A program made the translations under genes and the position numbers. The notes beneath the pieces were generated by a model. The model was not told the origin of the DNA. It did no database searches and worked only from the letters and a program-made list of their open reading frames with translations. A DNA stretch of 64,000 nucleotides from assembly GCA_934277945.1 (NCBI GenBank), contig CAKQWA010000002.1, forward strand, positions 124,001-188,000, written 5' to 3'. Below, in pieces: positions 34,338-42,256 of this stretch (positions are counted from its first letter, which is position 1; the number at the start of each line of letters is the position of its first letter). Origin of the DNA: an uncultured Alphaproteobacteria bacterium (GTDB lineage: Bacteria; Pseudomonadota; Alphaproteobacteria; CAAGCB01; CAG-977).

Positions 34338-37300
34338 TCACGAAGCCGCCATTGTTTGAAGCGACGGATAGTCGACCTTGCCCGAACTCAACAGCGGGAT
34401 TTCGGCAAGAACGACGATTTTCGACGGCACGCCCAAATCGCTCAACCCCTTTTCGCGCACATATTTTTTAATCTCGAAAGCGTCGGCGTTTTCGCGTGTC
34501 GTGAACAGGACGAGTTTTTCGCCCTTTTTCGCGTCCGCGACGGCGACGACGGCGTTCTGCGCGTCGGGATACAGCCCGTTGACCGTCCCCTCGATCGCGC
34601 CCAGAGAAATCATTTCGCCGCCGACTTTGGCAAAACGCTTCGCCCTGCCCTTGATGAAAATGAAATCCTCGTCGTCGACTTCGACAATGTCGCCCGTGTC
34701 GTACCAGCCGTCCCTGACGGGTTCCAAAACGCGCGGATTTTCGGGGCGCATATAGCCCATCATGACGTTGCCGCCCTTTAACAAAAGCCGCTTGCCGTCC
34801 GTAATGCCCGCCGCCTCTTCCAGTTTGTAATCCAAAGCGGGAACGATTCGCCCGACGGAGCCGCGCCTGTTATACATGCGGGAATTGACGGAAATCAGCG
34901 GGGAACATTCCGTCGCGCCGTATCCCTCGATGACGCGGATGCAGAATTTCTCGATGTACAGTTTTTCGGTCGATTCTTTGAGTTTTTCCGCGCCGACGAT
35001 CGCCAGCCGCAAACTGTAAAAATCGTACGGATGCGCCGCTTCGCCGTATCCGGCAAGGAACGTGTCCGTCCCCACGAGCACCGTCGCGTTCGTGTCGTAA
35101 ATCAGTTCGGGAATGATTTTATAATGCAGGGGCGAGGGATAATACACCGTCTTGATGCCGTGCAGCGTCGTCATCACCGTCGCCATGCCCAATCCGAACG
35201 AATGGAACATCGGCAGCGCGTTAAAGAAAACGTCGCGAGGATTCAGTCCCGCCGCCACGACGCCCTGATAGCCATTAATCAGGAAATTGCGATGGGACAA
35301 CAAAACGGCTTTCGGCATACCCTCGGATCCCGACGTGAACAGGACCGCCGCCGCCTCGTTTGCCGTTCTGCGCGGCATCACGCGGCAAAAATACCGTCCC
35401 AGCCCCCTGATTTTATCGCCGAGCGACAAAGACGCGGCGACGTCCTCCAAATACAAGATGCGGACGCCCGCCTCTTTCAGCGCCGATTCGACGTTTTCCA
35501 ACTTGCCCGCCTCGATGAACGCGCGCGACGACACGACCGTGCGCACGCCGACGGCTTTCAGGCAACTCAAAATCTGCGCCGGTCCGCTGGAAAAATTCAG
35601 CATGGCGGGAACTTTGTCGGCGGCAATCAAGCCGAAGAACAGAACGACGTTCGCCAAGACGTTCGGCATCATCACGCCGACGTATTCCCCGTCACGCGTG
35701 CGGTTGGCGATCGCGCCGCCCAGCACATAGCCTTTCAACAGCAAATCCTTGTAGCGCAAAGCGTGCCTTGACGCGTCTTCGGCGATTTCGCGGTTCGCGC
35801 CGAACGTGTCGCGCGCGTCCCACAACGCTTTGACAAGGTTGCGGTTCGCGTTGAACGATTCGACCAGCATCCGCGTCATCATGCGATACATCTGCAACGA
35901 CACGGCGTAGTTGCGTTTGCGCTTGTCCGCCGTTTGAGAAACCTCCAATTTCCGCGCGGGCATGATTGTCAGGCGGATTTTCGGCAGCCAGCGGGTTTTA
36001 TGCTGTTCTTTCTGCAAGGAAAATTTGGAATACTGCGCGCCGGAAATGCACACGGGAAGCACGGACGCGTTCGCTTTTTGCGCCATGACGCCGACTCCCG
36101 CGTAAATTTTCATCAGCCCGCCCGTCACCGCGGAACGCCCTTCCGGAAACACCAGCACTTTCGCATTGCTTTTCAGCAAGGCGATCAGCGGGCGCAAAGC
36201 CATCGAATCCTTCATATCCAGAATATGCACGTCGGCGAACAGCGAACAGGCGTATTCAAAGAAACTTCTTTTGCGCGCGGGCGGCAGGACGACGGCAATG
36301 CGTTCGGGCATGAAAGCCGCAATCAGCAGCGCGTCGATGCTTGACATATGGTTCGCCGCAATCAGCACGCGATGCCCCGATTCCAAGAAATGCCGCTGTC
36401 CCTTGACCGTGACGTGAAACAGGATTTCCAGCACCGTGCGCACCAGCGCGCGCTGAAACGACGCGGGACTGATCCGGCAGTTGTAAATCAAAACGCCCGC
36501 GCCCAAGACCGCGCAGAACGCGAAAATCGCCCCGACGGGCATCCCGTAGCGATAACGTACCGCCGTCAGAATCAGCGCAATCAAAAAACACGCGAGATTT
36601 AAAAATTTCGTCGCCACGACCAAAGCCTGAAAATTGCGTTCCCGCACTCGCGTGCGCAGAGCCAGCGACAAGGGGAGCACATACATCCCCGCGCAAAACG
36701 CGTTGCCGCTCCACAAAATCAAAGAAGCGGCTTTGGCGGCGACGCCGTCGTACATCGACAAAACAGCCAAAACGGACAGGCACAGCGTCATGCCCGCGGT
36801 GTTCAGCGGCGACAGCGTGAAATCCAGAATCTGCCGCGCCAGCCGCTTGGCGTAGGCGCATCCGCCCCAAAAAGAAAACGCGGCGGAAAAAATCAAAACG
36901 TTTTCAAGCAAAACATTCCCGTTCGTCAGCGCGTCGACATTAACCAGCAGCAAGTATCCCGTCGCCCACATCCAGCTGATGCCGAACGACGCGCGGCACA
37001 GCACGGCGTATTTGCGAATCTGCGCGAAAGAGGATATCACCCGGCGCGCGCCGATAAAGCGCATATCCGGCTCTTGCCTTTTTTCAAAAAACGAGGCGAG
37101 CGTCCGGACGGCGCACAAGGCGGTCATCGCCGCCAAAGCGGTTTCAACCGACAAAACCGACCCGCAGAGCGACCCCGCCAGCATACTGGCGTATGTTGAA
37201 AAACGGCGGTAGTCGCGATTGAAAAACGCTTCGCCGTTTTCGGCGTCAAAGGAAACGGGCGCGCGGAACAAAGACGCGGCGACCCCCGCCCCCAGCGCAA

Positions 37301-37562
37301 GCGTCACGGGCAAAACGGGCAGATATCCGGCATACGCCGCCGTCATCAGCGCGAACAGGACGGTTTCCGCGCCGCGCAACAGGCGGCTGTTTTTCATGAA
37401 AACGCTTTCTTTCGCCGCGAACAGCAAAAAAACGAACATAAAGAAGAACATCGGCAGAAAATCGGCGCGCCCCGTCGCGCGATACGCTTTCAAAGCCATT
37501 AAAATTTCAGCAAAGCACAACAAAATGCGCACGTTCACAACCGATAACAGCGAATGAATCAC
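34338..37562 (-). CDS. aas: Aas-type fusion: membrane domain + lysophospholipid acyltransferase + acyl-ACP synthetase
   Basis: 1074 residues from a GTG start (37560-37562) with GGGGG 8 nt upstream; a TTG 36 nt earlier is also in frame but lacks such a site. Residues 1 to ~370 are a polytopic membrane domain, probably the LplT-like lysophospholipid flippase part. Next comes a PlsC-type acyltransferase with NHMSSID near residue 405 and FPEGRSAVTGG. The C-terminal ~550 residues are an AMP-forming acyl-ACP/CoA synthetase, with the P-loop-like LFTSGSEGMPKAV near 740, GYGATECSPL, and DGWYDTGD. Together these would import, activate and reacylate 2-acyl-lysophospholipids in the inner membrane. It is a single uninterrupted gene between the rpsF leader and tRNA-Leu. 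The identity of the membrane domain as LplT is the least certain part. Confidence 0.85.
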   Translation of the reverse strand: MIHSLLSVVNVRILLCFAEILMALKAYRATGRADFLPMFFFMFVFLLFAAKESVFMKNSRLLRGAETVLFALMTAAYAGYLPVLPVTLALGAGVAASLFRAPVSFDAENGEAFFNRDYRRFSTYASMLAGSLCGSVLSVETALAAMTALCAVRTLASFFEKRQEPDMRFIGARRVISSFAQIRKYAVLCRASFGISWMWATGYLLLVNVDALTNGNVLLENVLIFSAAFSFWGGCAYAKRLARQILDFTLSPLNTAGMTLCLSVLAVLSMYDGVAAKAASLILWSGNAFCAGMYVLPLSLALRTRVRERNFQALVVATKFLNLACFLIALILTAVRYRYGMPVGAIFAFCAVLGAGVLIYNCRISPASFQRALVRTVLEILFHVTVKGQRHFLESGHRVLIAANHMSSIDALLIAAFMPERIAVVLPPARKRSFFEYACSLFADVHILDMKDSMALRPLIALLKSNAKVLVFPEGRSAVTGGLMKIYAGVGVMAQKANASVLPVCISGAQYSKFSLQKEQHKTRWLPKIRLTIMPARKLEVSQTADKRKRNYAVSLQMYRMMTRMLVESFNANRNLVKALWDARDTFGANREIAEDASRHALRYKDLLLKGYVLGGAIANRTRDGEYVGVMMPNVLANVVLFFGLIAADKVPAMLNFSSGPAQILSCLKAVGVRTVVSSRAFIEAGKLENVESALKEAGVRILYLEDVAASLSLGDKIRGLGRYFCRVMPRRTANEAAAVLFTSGSEGMPKAVLLSHRNFLINGYQGVVAAGLNPRDVFFNALPMFHSFGLGMATVMTTLHGIKTVYYPSPLHYKIIPELIYDTNATVLVGTDTFLAGYGEAAHPYDFYSLRLAIVGAEKLKESTEKLYIEKFCIRVIEGYGATECSPLISVNSRMYNRRGSVGRIVPALDYKLEEAAGITDGKRLLLKGGNVMMGYMRPENPRVLEPVRDGWYDTGDIVEVDDEDFIFIKGRAKRFAKVGGEMISLGAIEGTVNGLYPDAQNAVVAVADAKKGEKLVLFTTRENADAFEIKKYVREKGLSDLGVPSKIVVLAEIPLLSSGKVDYPSLQTMAAS

Positions 37563-37728
37563 TTTAAATTCCCCCTTTGGCGATTTTTGGAAATACAATT
37601 TTATACAAATTTATAAAAAAAATCATCTCTTAACGGCGAAATGCGCAAAAATAATTCAAACGCTTATTTGAAATGCAAAAAAGCGTCTTGTTTTTTTTTT
37701 CGTTATCTGATATTTGAGAAAGTCGTGC

Positions 37729-37815
<87 letters not shown>

Positions 37816-37826
37816 TTTTTTAAAAC

Positions 37827-37853
37827 GCGCTCCTGTCGGGGCGCTTTATTTTT
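37827..37853 (+). terminator. Terminator of tRNA-Leu
   Basis: GCGCTCC (37827-37833) pairs with GGGGCGC (37838-37844, one G-U), 4-nt loop, followed by TTTATTTTT. Confidence 0.85.
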
Positions 37854-37865
37854 GGAATTTCACCG

Positions 37866-38393
37866 ATGCTTGAAACGATACAAAGCCTTGATTTTTCCCT
37901 GCTCGACCTGATTGCCGCCCGCCGCTTCGGCGCGGCGACAAACGCGCTGACCGTCGTCACCCGTCTGGGCGACAACGGCGTTTTATGGATTGCCATCGCG
38001 CTGATGCTGTGCGTGTTCAAAAAAACGCGGCGCACCGGCGTTTTGATGATCATCGCTTTGGCGGCGACGTTCGTCGTCAGCACGCTGGGCTTGAAGCATC
38101 TGTTTTCCAGAGCGCGCCCCTGCGTCGTCGAGCCGGACAAAACATTCCTTTTCTGTCCCGCAGGCTATTCGTTTCCGTCGGGACACTCCGTTTCGTCTTT
38201 CGCGGCGGCGGGCGTTTTGTGGTTTCGCAGGCAGACGGGCGCGTTCGCGGCAATGCTCGCCGCTTTTCTGATCGCCTTTTCCCGCGTGTACCTGTTCGTG
38301 CATTTTCCGACGGACGTGCTGACCGGCGCGCTCTTGGGCTTGGCGGCGGCGTACATCGTCTGCAATCTTGCGCAAAAACGCGCGGATTTTTGA
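37866..38393 (+). CDS. PAP2-family membrane phosphatase
   Basis: 175 residues with about five hydrophobic segments. The three PAP2 motifs are present: KHLFSRARP, PSGHS and SRVYLFVHFPTDV. Close relatives dephosphorylate undecaprenyl diphosphate or phosphatidylglycerol phosphate at the membrane; lipid A phosphatases have the same motifs, so the substrate is open. GGA lies about 10 nt before the ATG. Confidence 0.85.
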   Translation: MLETIQSLDFSLLDLIAARRFGAATNALTVVTRLGDNGVLWIAIALMLCVFKKTRRTGVLMIIALAATFVVSTLGLKHLFSRARPCVVEPDKTFLFCPAGYSFPSGHSVSSFAAAGVLWFRRQTGAFAAMLAAFLIAFSRVYLFVHFPTDVLTGALLGLAAAYIVCNLAQKRADF

Positions 38394-38401
38394 CAAAATA
38401 A

Positions 38402-38430
38402 TTGACAAATTCGACAAGCGGCGATACTTT
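38402..38430 (+). promoter_or_regulatory. Promoter upstream of the putative metallopeptidase gene
   Basis: TTGACA (38402-38407), 17-nt spacer, TACTTT (38425-38430), 38 nt ahead of the start codon of the next gene. A second TTGACA overlaps the end of the PAP2 gene. Confidence 0.6.
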
Positions 38431-38468
38431 ACATATAAAGAGTCTTTTTGATAGCAAAGGCGAAAAAA

Positions 38469-39542
38469 ATGGCAAAAAGAAAAGAGAGCGATTTTCAGGC
38501 GGAAGCGAAAAACTTTCTGAACGGTCTGTTTTTGAAACGTCCCGCCGTTCCTTTCAAACTGCAAGGCACGCGCGAAGAACAAAAGCGCATGACGATGATC
38601 ATTGACGAGGTTGCGAACAATTCCCCGTTTGCCAAAGAAATTTTGGAAAAAGCGGCGAACGCGGGCTACACCCTGTCCCTGACGCATCTGGGCAACGCCG
38701 TCGGTTCGACGAACGGCAACGCGAAAACCATCATGCTGCAAGAAAGCGCGTCGTCCGAAAAACTGATGTCAACGCTGATTCACGAATCGCGTCACGCGCA
38801 ACAGTATGAAAACGGCGTCGATTACGAATTCTTTTCCCTGAACGTCAAATCCGAAATCATGGTGCGGCGCGCCATGGAAGCGGATGCGTGCGCTTGCGCG
38901 GCGTTCGGCGTGACGCAGATGAAAGAAAACGGCATGGGCGGCGCGTATTTCGCCTATTCCGACGAAAAACCCGACTTGTTCAAATCGCTGGAAGAAGGGC
39001 GCAAACAGGGCGGCGACAAAGGGGCTTTGCGCGGCGCGTTCGACGCGTGGTACAAAGACACCAACCAGAAAGCCGCCTATGAAAACCTGTATCTGACCCA
39101 GCCGATGCGCCGTGCCGAACAGGATTGGAATTTCATGTTCATGGATTTCTACAAAGACGTGAAATCCGAAGACGTCATCGACAAAATCTGCGCTTTCGGC
39201 GACACCCGCTATTTCGACGGCAAGGACGCGCTGGAAGACAAGAAATATCTGGACATTTCCGAACGCACGAAAGAAATCGCGGACAAATTCTTCAAACTGC
39301 GCGAAGATATGCAGTTCATGAAACCCGACAAATCGTACGAGGAACTGCCGACGCGCCAAGCGTCCATGTCGGAATCGCTGACAATGGTGCTGAACGGCTT
39401 TGGCGAACTGGATATGTCGCAGGAAAGCAAAAAAGAAAAAATCATGGAAAACAAGGAACGCTTCATGAAAGCCCAAGCGCCGAAAAAGAACGTTTCCGCT
39501 CTGGCGCGCGCCGCCGCCATGAAAAAGCAAAACGCCCGATAA
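38469..39542 (+). CDS. Putative zinc metallopeptidase-like protein, unknown function
   Basis: 357 residues from MAKRKESDFQAEAKNFLNG, with AAAGGCG as ribosome-binding site; an in-frame ATG 21 nt upstream has none. There is no signal peptide, so it is probably cytoplasmic. The segment LMSTLIHESRHAQQYENG (residues ~96-113) contains HESRH, a variant of the HEXXH zinc motif, preceded by a hydrophobic strand as in gluzincins. A downstream EADACACAAFGV could supply a third ligand. The remainder is helical and Lys/Glu-rich, ending KKNVSALARAAAMKKQNAR. I do not recognise a named family with confidence; it may belong to an uncharacterised DUF of putative metallopeptidases. Confidence 0.65.
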   Translation: MAKRKESDFQAEAKNFLNGLFLKRPAVPFKLQGTREEQKRMTMIIDEVANNSPFAKEILEKAANAGYTLSLTHLGNAVGSTNGNAKTIMLQESASSEKLMSTLIHESRHAQQYENGVDYEFFSLNVKSEIMVRRAMEADACACAAFGVTQMKENGMGGAYFAYSDEKPDLFKSLEEGRKQGGDKGALRGAFDAWYKDTNQKAAYENLYLTQPMRRAEQDWNFMFMDFYKDVKSEDVIDKICAFGDTRYFDGKDALEDKKYLDISERTKEIADKFFKLREDMQFMKPDKSYEELPTRQASMSESLTMVLNGFGELDMSQESKKEKIMENKERFMKAQAPKKNVSALARAAAMKKQNAR

Positions 39543-39560
39543 TTTCTCTGTCAGGCAACA

Positions 39561-39588
39561 AAAAATCCCCGTGCAAACGGGGATTTTT
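39561..39588. terminator. Bidirectional terminator
   Basis: AAAAATCCCCG (39561-39571) and CGGGGATTTTT (39578-39588) form a perfect 11-bp stem around TGCAAA, with U-runs both ways. It separates the convergent metallopeptidase-like gene and the transporter gene. Confidence 0.92.
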
Positions 39589-39617
39589 CATATCCGGTTC
39601 AAACGCCGCGCAAACCG

Positions 39618-41270
39618 CTACATCAGCAAAAGCGCGAGCAACTGCGCCGAAATAATACGCAATCCCGTCACCAGCGGATACACCGTCGCGTATCCCAAAA
39701 CGCCCGCGTCCGACGTCGACAGGCTGTTGATGAACGACAAGGCGGACAGGTTCGTAATCGAGCCCGACAGCGTGCCGCACATGGACAGGTAATTCATCTT
39801 CATCACGACGCGCGCGTAAATGCCGGCGAGAATCAGCGGCACAATCGTGATAATCAGCCCGTAGCCGATCAGCCGCAAGCCTTCCCCGTCTTGAAGCGAT
39901 TGGAAAAACGCCCCGCCGGAAGCCAGTCCGACAACCGCCAAAAACATAATGATGCCGAAATCTTTCAGTGCGCCGACGGCAAGCGGGGGCATATAGAAAA
40001 TCAGCCGCCCCAAAGAGCCGCGATACGACAAAAGCAGGGCGACGATCAGAGGACCGCCCGCCGTCCCCAAACGCAACGGCATCGACACCCCCGGAATGTG
40101 AATGGGAATCATGCCCACGAAAATGCCCAGCGTCATGCCGACGAAAAACGGCACGAAACGCATCAGGTTCATCGCCGTCGAACTGTTGCCCAAAAAGCGC
40201 ACCAACGGCAGCACGTTGACCGTTCTGCCGACCGCAATGACCGAATCGCCGAACGCCAGTTCCAAATCAGGCTGGGCGGGCAAAGACACGCCGTGACGAA
40301 TCACGCGCGAAATCACCCATTGATGCCGCCCGTCGCCCATAATTTTTTTCAGCGGCAGACCGACGCGCGACGGACGCGTGACGCGAATGGTCGTCGATTG
40401 AATCTGATCCGCCGACTCGACCATCAAATCGTGTTCGGGATCCAGTTGGAACAGCAGGGACACGGTGGAAAAGTAGGTTTTCGGACCGAACAGCAAAAGC
40501 ACGTCGCCGACTTTCATTTTCGTTTGCGGATTCGGCACAAGGTATTCGTCGCCGCGTTTCATGCGCGACACGACGACCGCGTTGTTGACCATTTTCGTGA
40601 AATGCCCGATTTCGATATTGTTGAAATTCGGGTTGTTGACAACGACGTTGAACGCCTCCATTTGCGGATTGTCCTGCGCTTTTTTAAATTCGTAGGACGT
40701 CACTTCGTCTTCGATTTTCACCCGCATGGCAAATTTCAAAAGAACGAAAACGAACAAAGCGCCGATAATCGTGAACGGATACGCCAGCGCGTAAGCCAGA
40801 CTCGTCTGCGCCAAAGCCTCGACGCCGAAGCCCAGTTCCGTCAGCACCTGCTGACCCGACGCCAAAGACGGCGTGTTTGTCACCGCGCCGGAAACCAGAC
40901 CCAGTAAAATCGGCAGTTTAATGTCGGCGCACTTGAAAATGACAACGGCGGTCAGCGTGCCCGCCGCAACAACCAAAAAAGCCAGCCCGTTCATCGCCCA
41001 GCCGTTTTTCTTGAACGACGCAAACACGTTGGGACCGATTTGAAGCCCCATGGAATAAATGAACAGAATCAAGCCGTATTCACGGATGAACGCCAGCACT
41101 TCGGGATTCAGCAAAATCTGCGATTTATCCAAAAAATGACCGACAATCAGCCCCGCGAACAAAACGCCGCCGACGCCCAGACCGATGCCCTTGAACTTTA
41201 AATTCCCCAAGAGAAACCCCGTAAAAGACGTCACGGTCAGGCATAAAATGGTAATAACGGTCTGCGACAT
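39618..41270 (-). CDS. YidE/AspT-family transporter with RCK_C (TrkA_C) domains
   Basis: 550 residues. Two blocks of hydrophobic segments (residues ~1-190 and ~370-550) flank a cytoplasmic region with two RCK_C-like modules (SRMKRGDEYLVPNPQTKMKVGDVLLLFG and ISRVIRHGVSLPAQPDLELAFGDSVIAVG). This is the layout of the aspartate:alanine exchanger family and of YidE/YbjL. Repeated membrane motifs GAVTNTPSLASGQQ and GSITNLSALSFI resemble the family's conserved T-N-x-x-L pairs. It lies 17 nt downstream of nrdG, probably the same transcript. Its substrate is unknown. Confidence 0.85.
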   Translation of the reverse strand: MSQTVITILCLTVTSFTGFLLGNLKFKGIGLGVGGVLFAGLIVGHFLDKSQILLNPEVLAFIREYGLILFIYSMGLQIGPNVFASFKKNGWAMNGLAFLVVAAGTLTAVVIFKCADIKLPILLGLVSGAVTNTPSLASGQQVLTELGFGVEALAQTSLAYALAYPFTIIGALFVFVLLKFAMRVKIEDEVTSYEFKKAQDNPQMEAFNVVVNNPNFNNIEIGHFTKMVNNAVVVSRMKRGDEYLVPNPQTKMKVGDVLLLFGPKTYFSTVSLLFQLDPEHDLMVESADQIQSTTIRVTRPSRVGLPLKKIMGDGRHQWVISRVIRHGVSLPAQPDLELAFGDSVIAVGRTVNVLPLVRFLGNSSTAMNLMRFVPFFVGMTLGIFVGMIPIHIPGVSMPLRLGTAGGPLIVALLLSYRGSLGRLIFYMPPLAVGALKDFGIIMFLAVVGLASGGAFFQSLQDGEGLRLIGYGLIITIVPLILAGIYARVVMKMNYLSMCGTLSGSITNLSALSFINSLSTSDAGVLGYATVYPLVTGLRIISAQLLALLLM

Positions 41271-41287
41271 GATTTTACTCCATCAAG

Positions 41288-41986
41288 TCAAAAACGGGAA
41301 CGGCGGACGATAAATTCGTCAAACAGCGTTTTAATCCCGTTCAGGTACTCTTTGTCAAAGTATTTTTGAATTTCCCGCGCGTCCGGAGAATCTTTTTCTT
41401 CGGGGAATGAATGATATTCCTGCACGGCGTAGGTTTTCACGCCCATGCCGGACAATTCGCGCGCCAAAACGGGCAGTTCGTCAACGGCGATCGTGCGCGG
41501 ATCGAGCGTCGTGCGCACCTCGAACGGCACGCCCGACTCGATGACGGCTTGCAGGGAATCGCGCACCGTTTCCCCGTTTGAAAGCGGGATTCTCTGCGCA
41601 TATTTGTCGAACGGCGCTTTGATGTCGAATCCGACCCAGTCGATTTGCGGCAGGACGGCGCGCAAACGCGGCGCGAACATTCCCGACGTGTGCAGTCCCG
41701 CCAGAAAGCCCATTTCCTTGACGGCGCGCACCGCGTCTTTAAGATTTTTCTGCATCAGCGGCTCGCCGCCCGAAAAAACGACGGCGTCCAGCAGACCTCT
41801 GCGCGTTTGTAAAAATTCGACCGCCGTTTCCCAAGGCACAGCGGTCTTTGTCTTTTGCGGCGGCTGTAATTCGGGATTGTGGCAGTACGGGCATTGCCAC
41901 GCGCATCCCTGACAAAAGAAAACGGCGGCCAACTTCCCCGGATAGTCTATCGTGGTGAAAGTTTGAATACCGCCGATTGTAATCAT
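41288..41986 (-). CDS. nrdG: Anaerobic ribonucleotide reductase-activating protein (radical SAM)
   Basis: 232 residues. The radical-SAM cluster motif lies in FFCQGCAWQCPYCHNPEL, and GGEPLMQ follows. The protein would generate the glycyl radical on the reductase. It is longer than Escherichia coli NrdG (~154) and resembles the longer NrdG2 type, with C-terminal QEYHSFPEEKDSP. Separated from the glycyl-radical-loop ORF by 31 nt. Confidence 0.93.
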   Translation of the reverse strand: MITIGGIQTFTTIDYPGKLAAVFFCQGCAWQCPYCHNPELQPPQKTKTAVPWETAVEFLQTRRGLLDAVVFSGGEPLMQKNLKDAVRAVKEMGFLAGLHTSGMFAPRLRAVLPQIDWVGFDIKAPFDKYAQRIPLSNGETVRDSLQAVIESGVPFEVRTTLDPRTIAVDELPVLARELSGMGVKTYAVQEYHSFPEEKDSPDAREIQKYFDKEYLNGIKTLFDEFIVRRSRF

Positions 41987-42017
41987 GGCACATGCCTTTT
42001 AAAACAAAGTGAGCGCC

Positions 42018-42203
42018 TTATTCCGCCGCCATCGCGCAACGCGTTTGCAAAGCCTTAACTTCGCTGAAACATTTTCTTTCCGCGTATTCGGATTTTTTGC
42101 CGATGTTGAATTCGGAAACGGGACGGAAATATCCCATTACGCGCGTCCAGACTTCGCAAGGTTGGCGTTCTTCGTCGGAAATGGTGATGTTGTCTACTGT
42201 CAT
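42018..42203 (-). CDS. Stand-alone glycyl-radical-loop polypeptide of anaerobic ribonucleotide reductase
   Basis: A 61-residue protein. Its CEVWTRVMGYFRPVSEFNIG segment (residues 16-35) followed by KKSEYAERKCF corresponds to the C-terminal glycyl-radical loop normally fused to NrdD (pattern RVxGYxRPVxxxNxGK), so Gly24 is the expected radical site. The upstream nrdD ends just after its zinc ribbon and lacks this loop. The ATG (42201-42203) has AAAGAG 9 nt upstream, and the 53-nt gap to the nrdD stop shows no residual coding similarity, so this looks like a genuine split rather than a recent frameshift. I recall similar short ORFs annotated near nrdD in other proteobacteria but cannot verify that here. 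Confidence 0.8.
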   Translation of the reverse strand: MTVDNITISDEERQPCEVWTRVMGYFRPVSEFNIGKKSEYAERKCFSEVKALQTRCAMAAE

Positions 42204-42256
42204 GGTTCTATCTCTTTGCTAGGGTTAACAATCTTCAATCCTCGGCGCGTCCCGCA

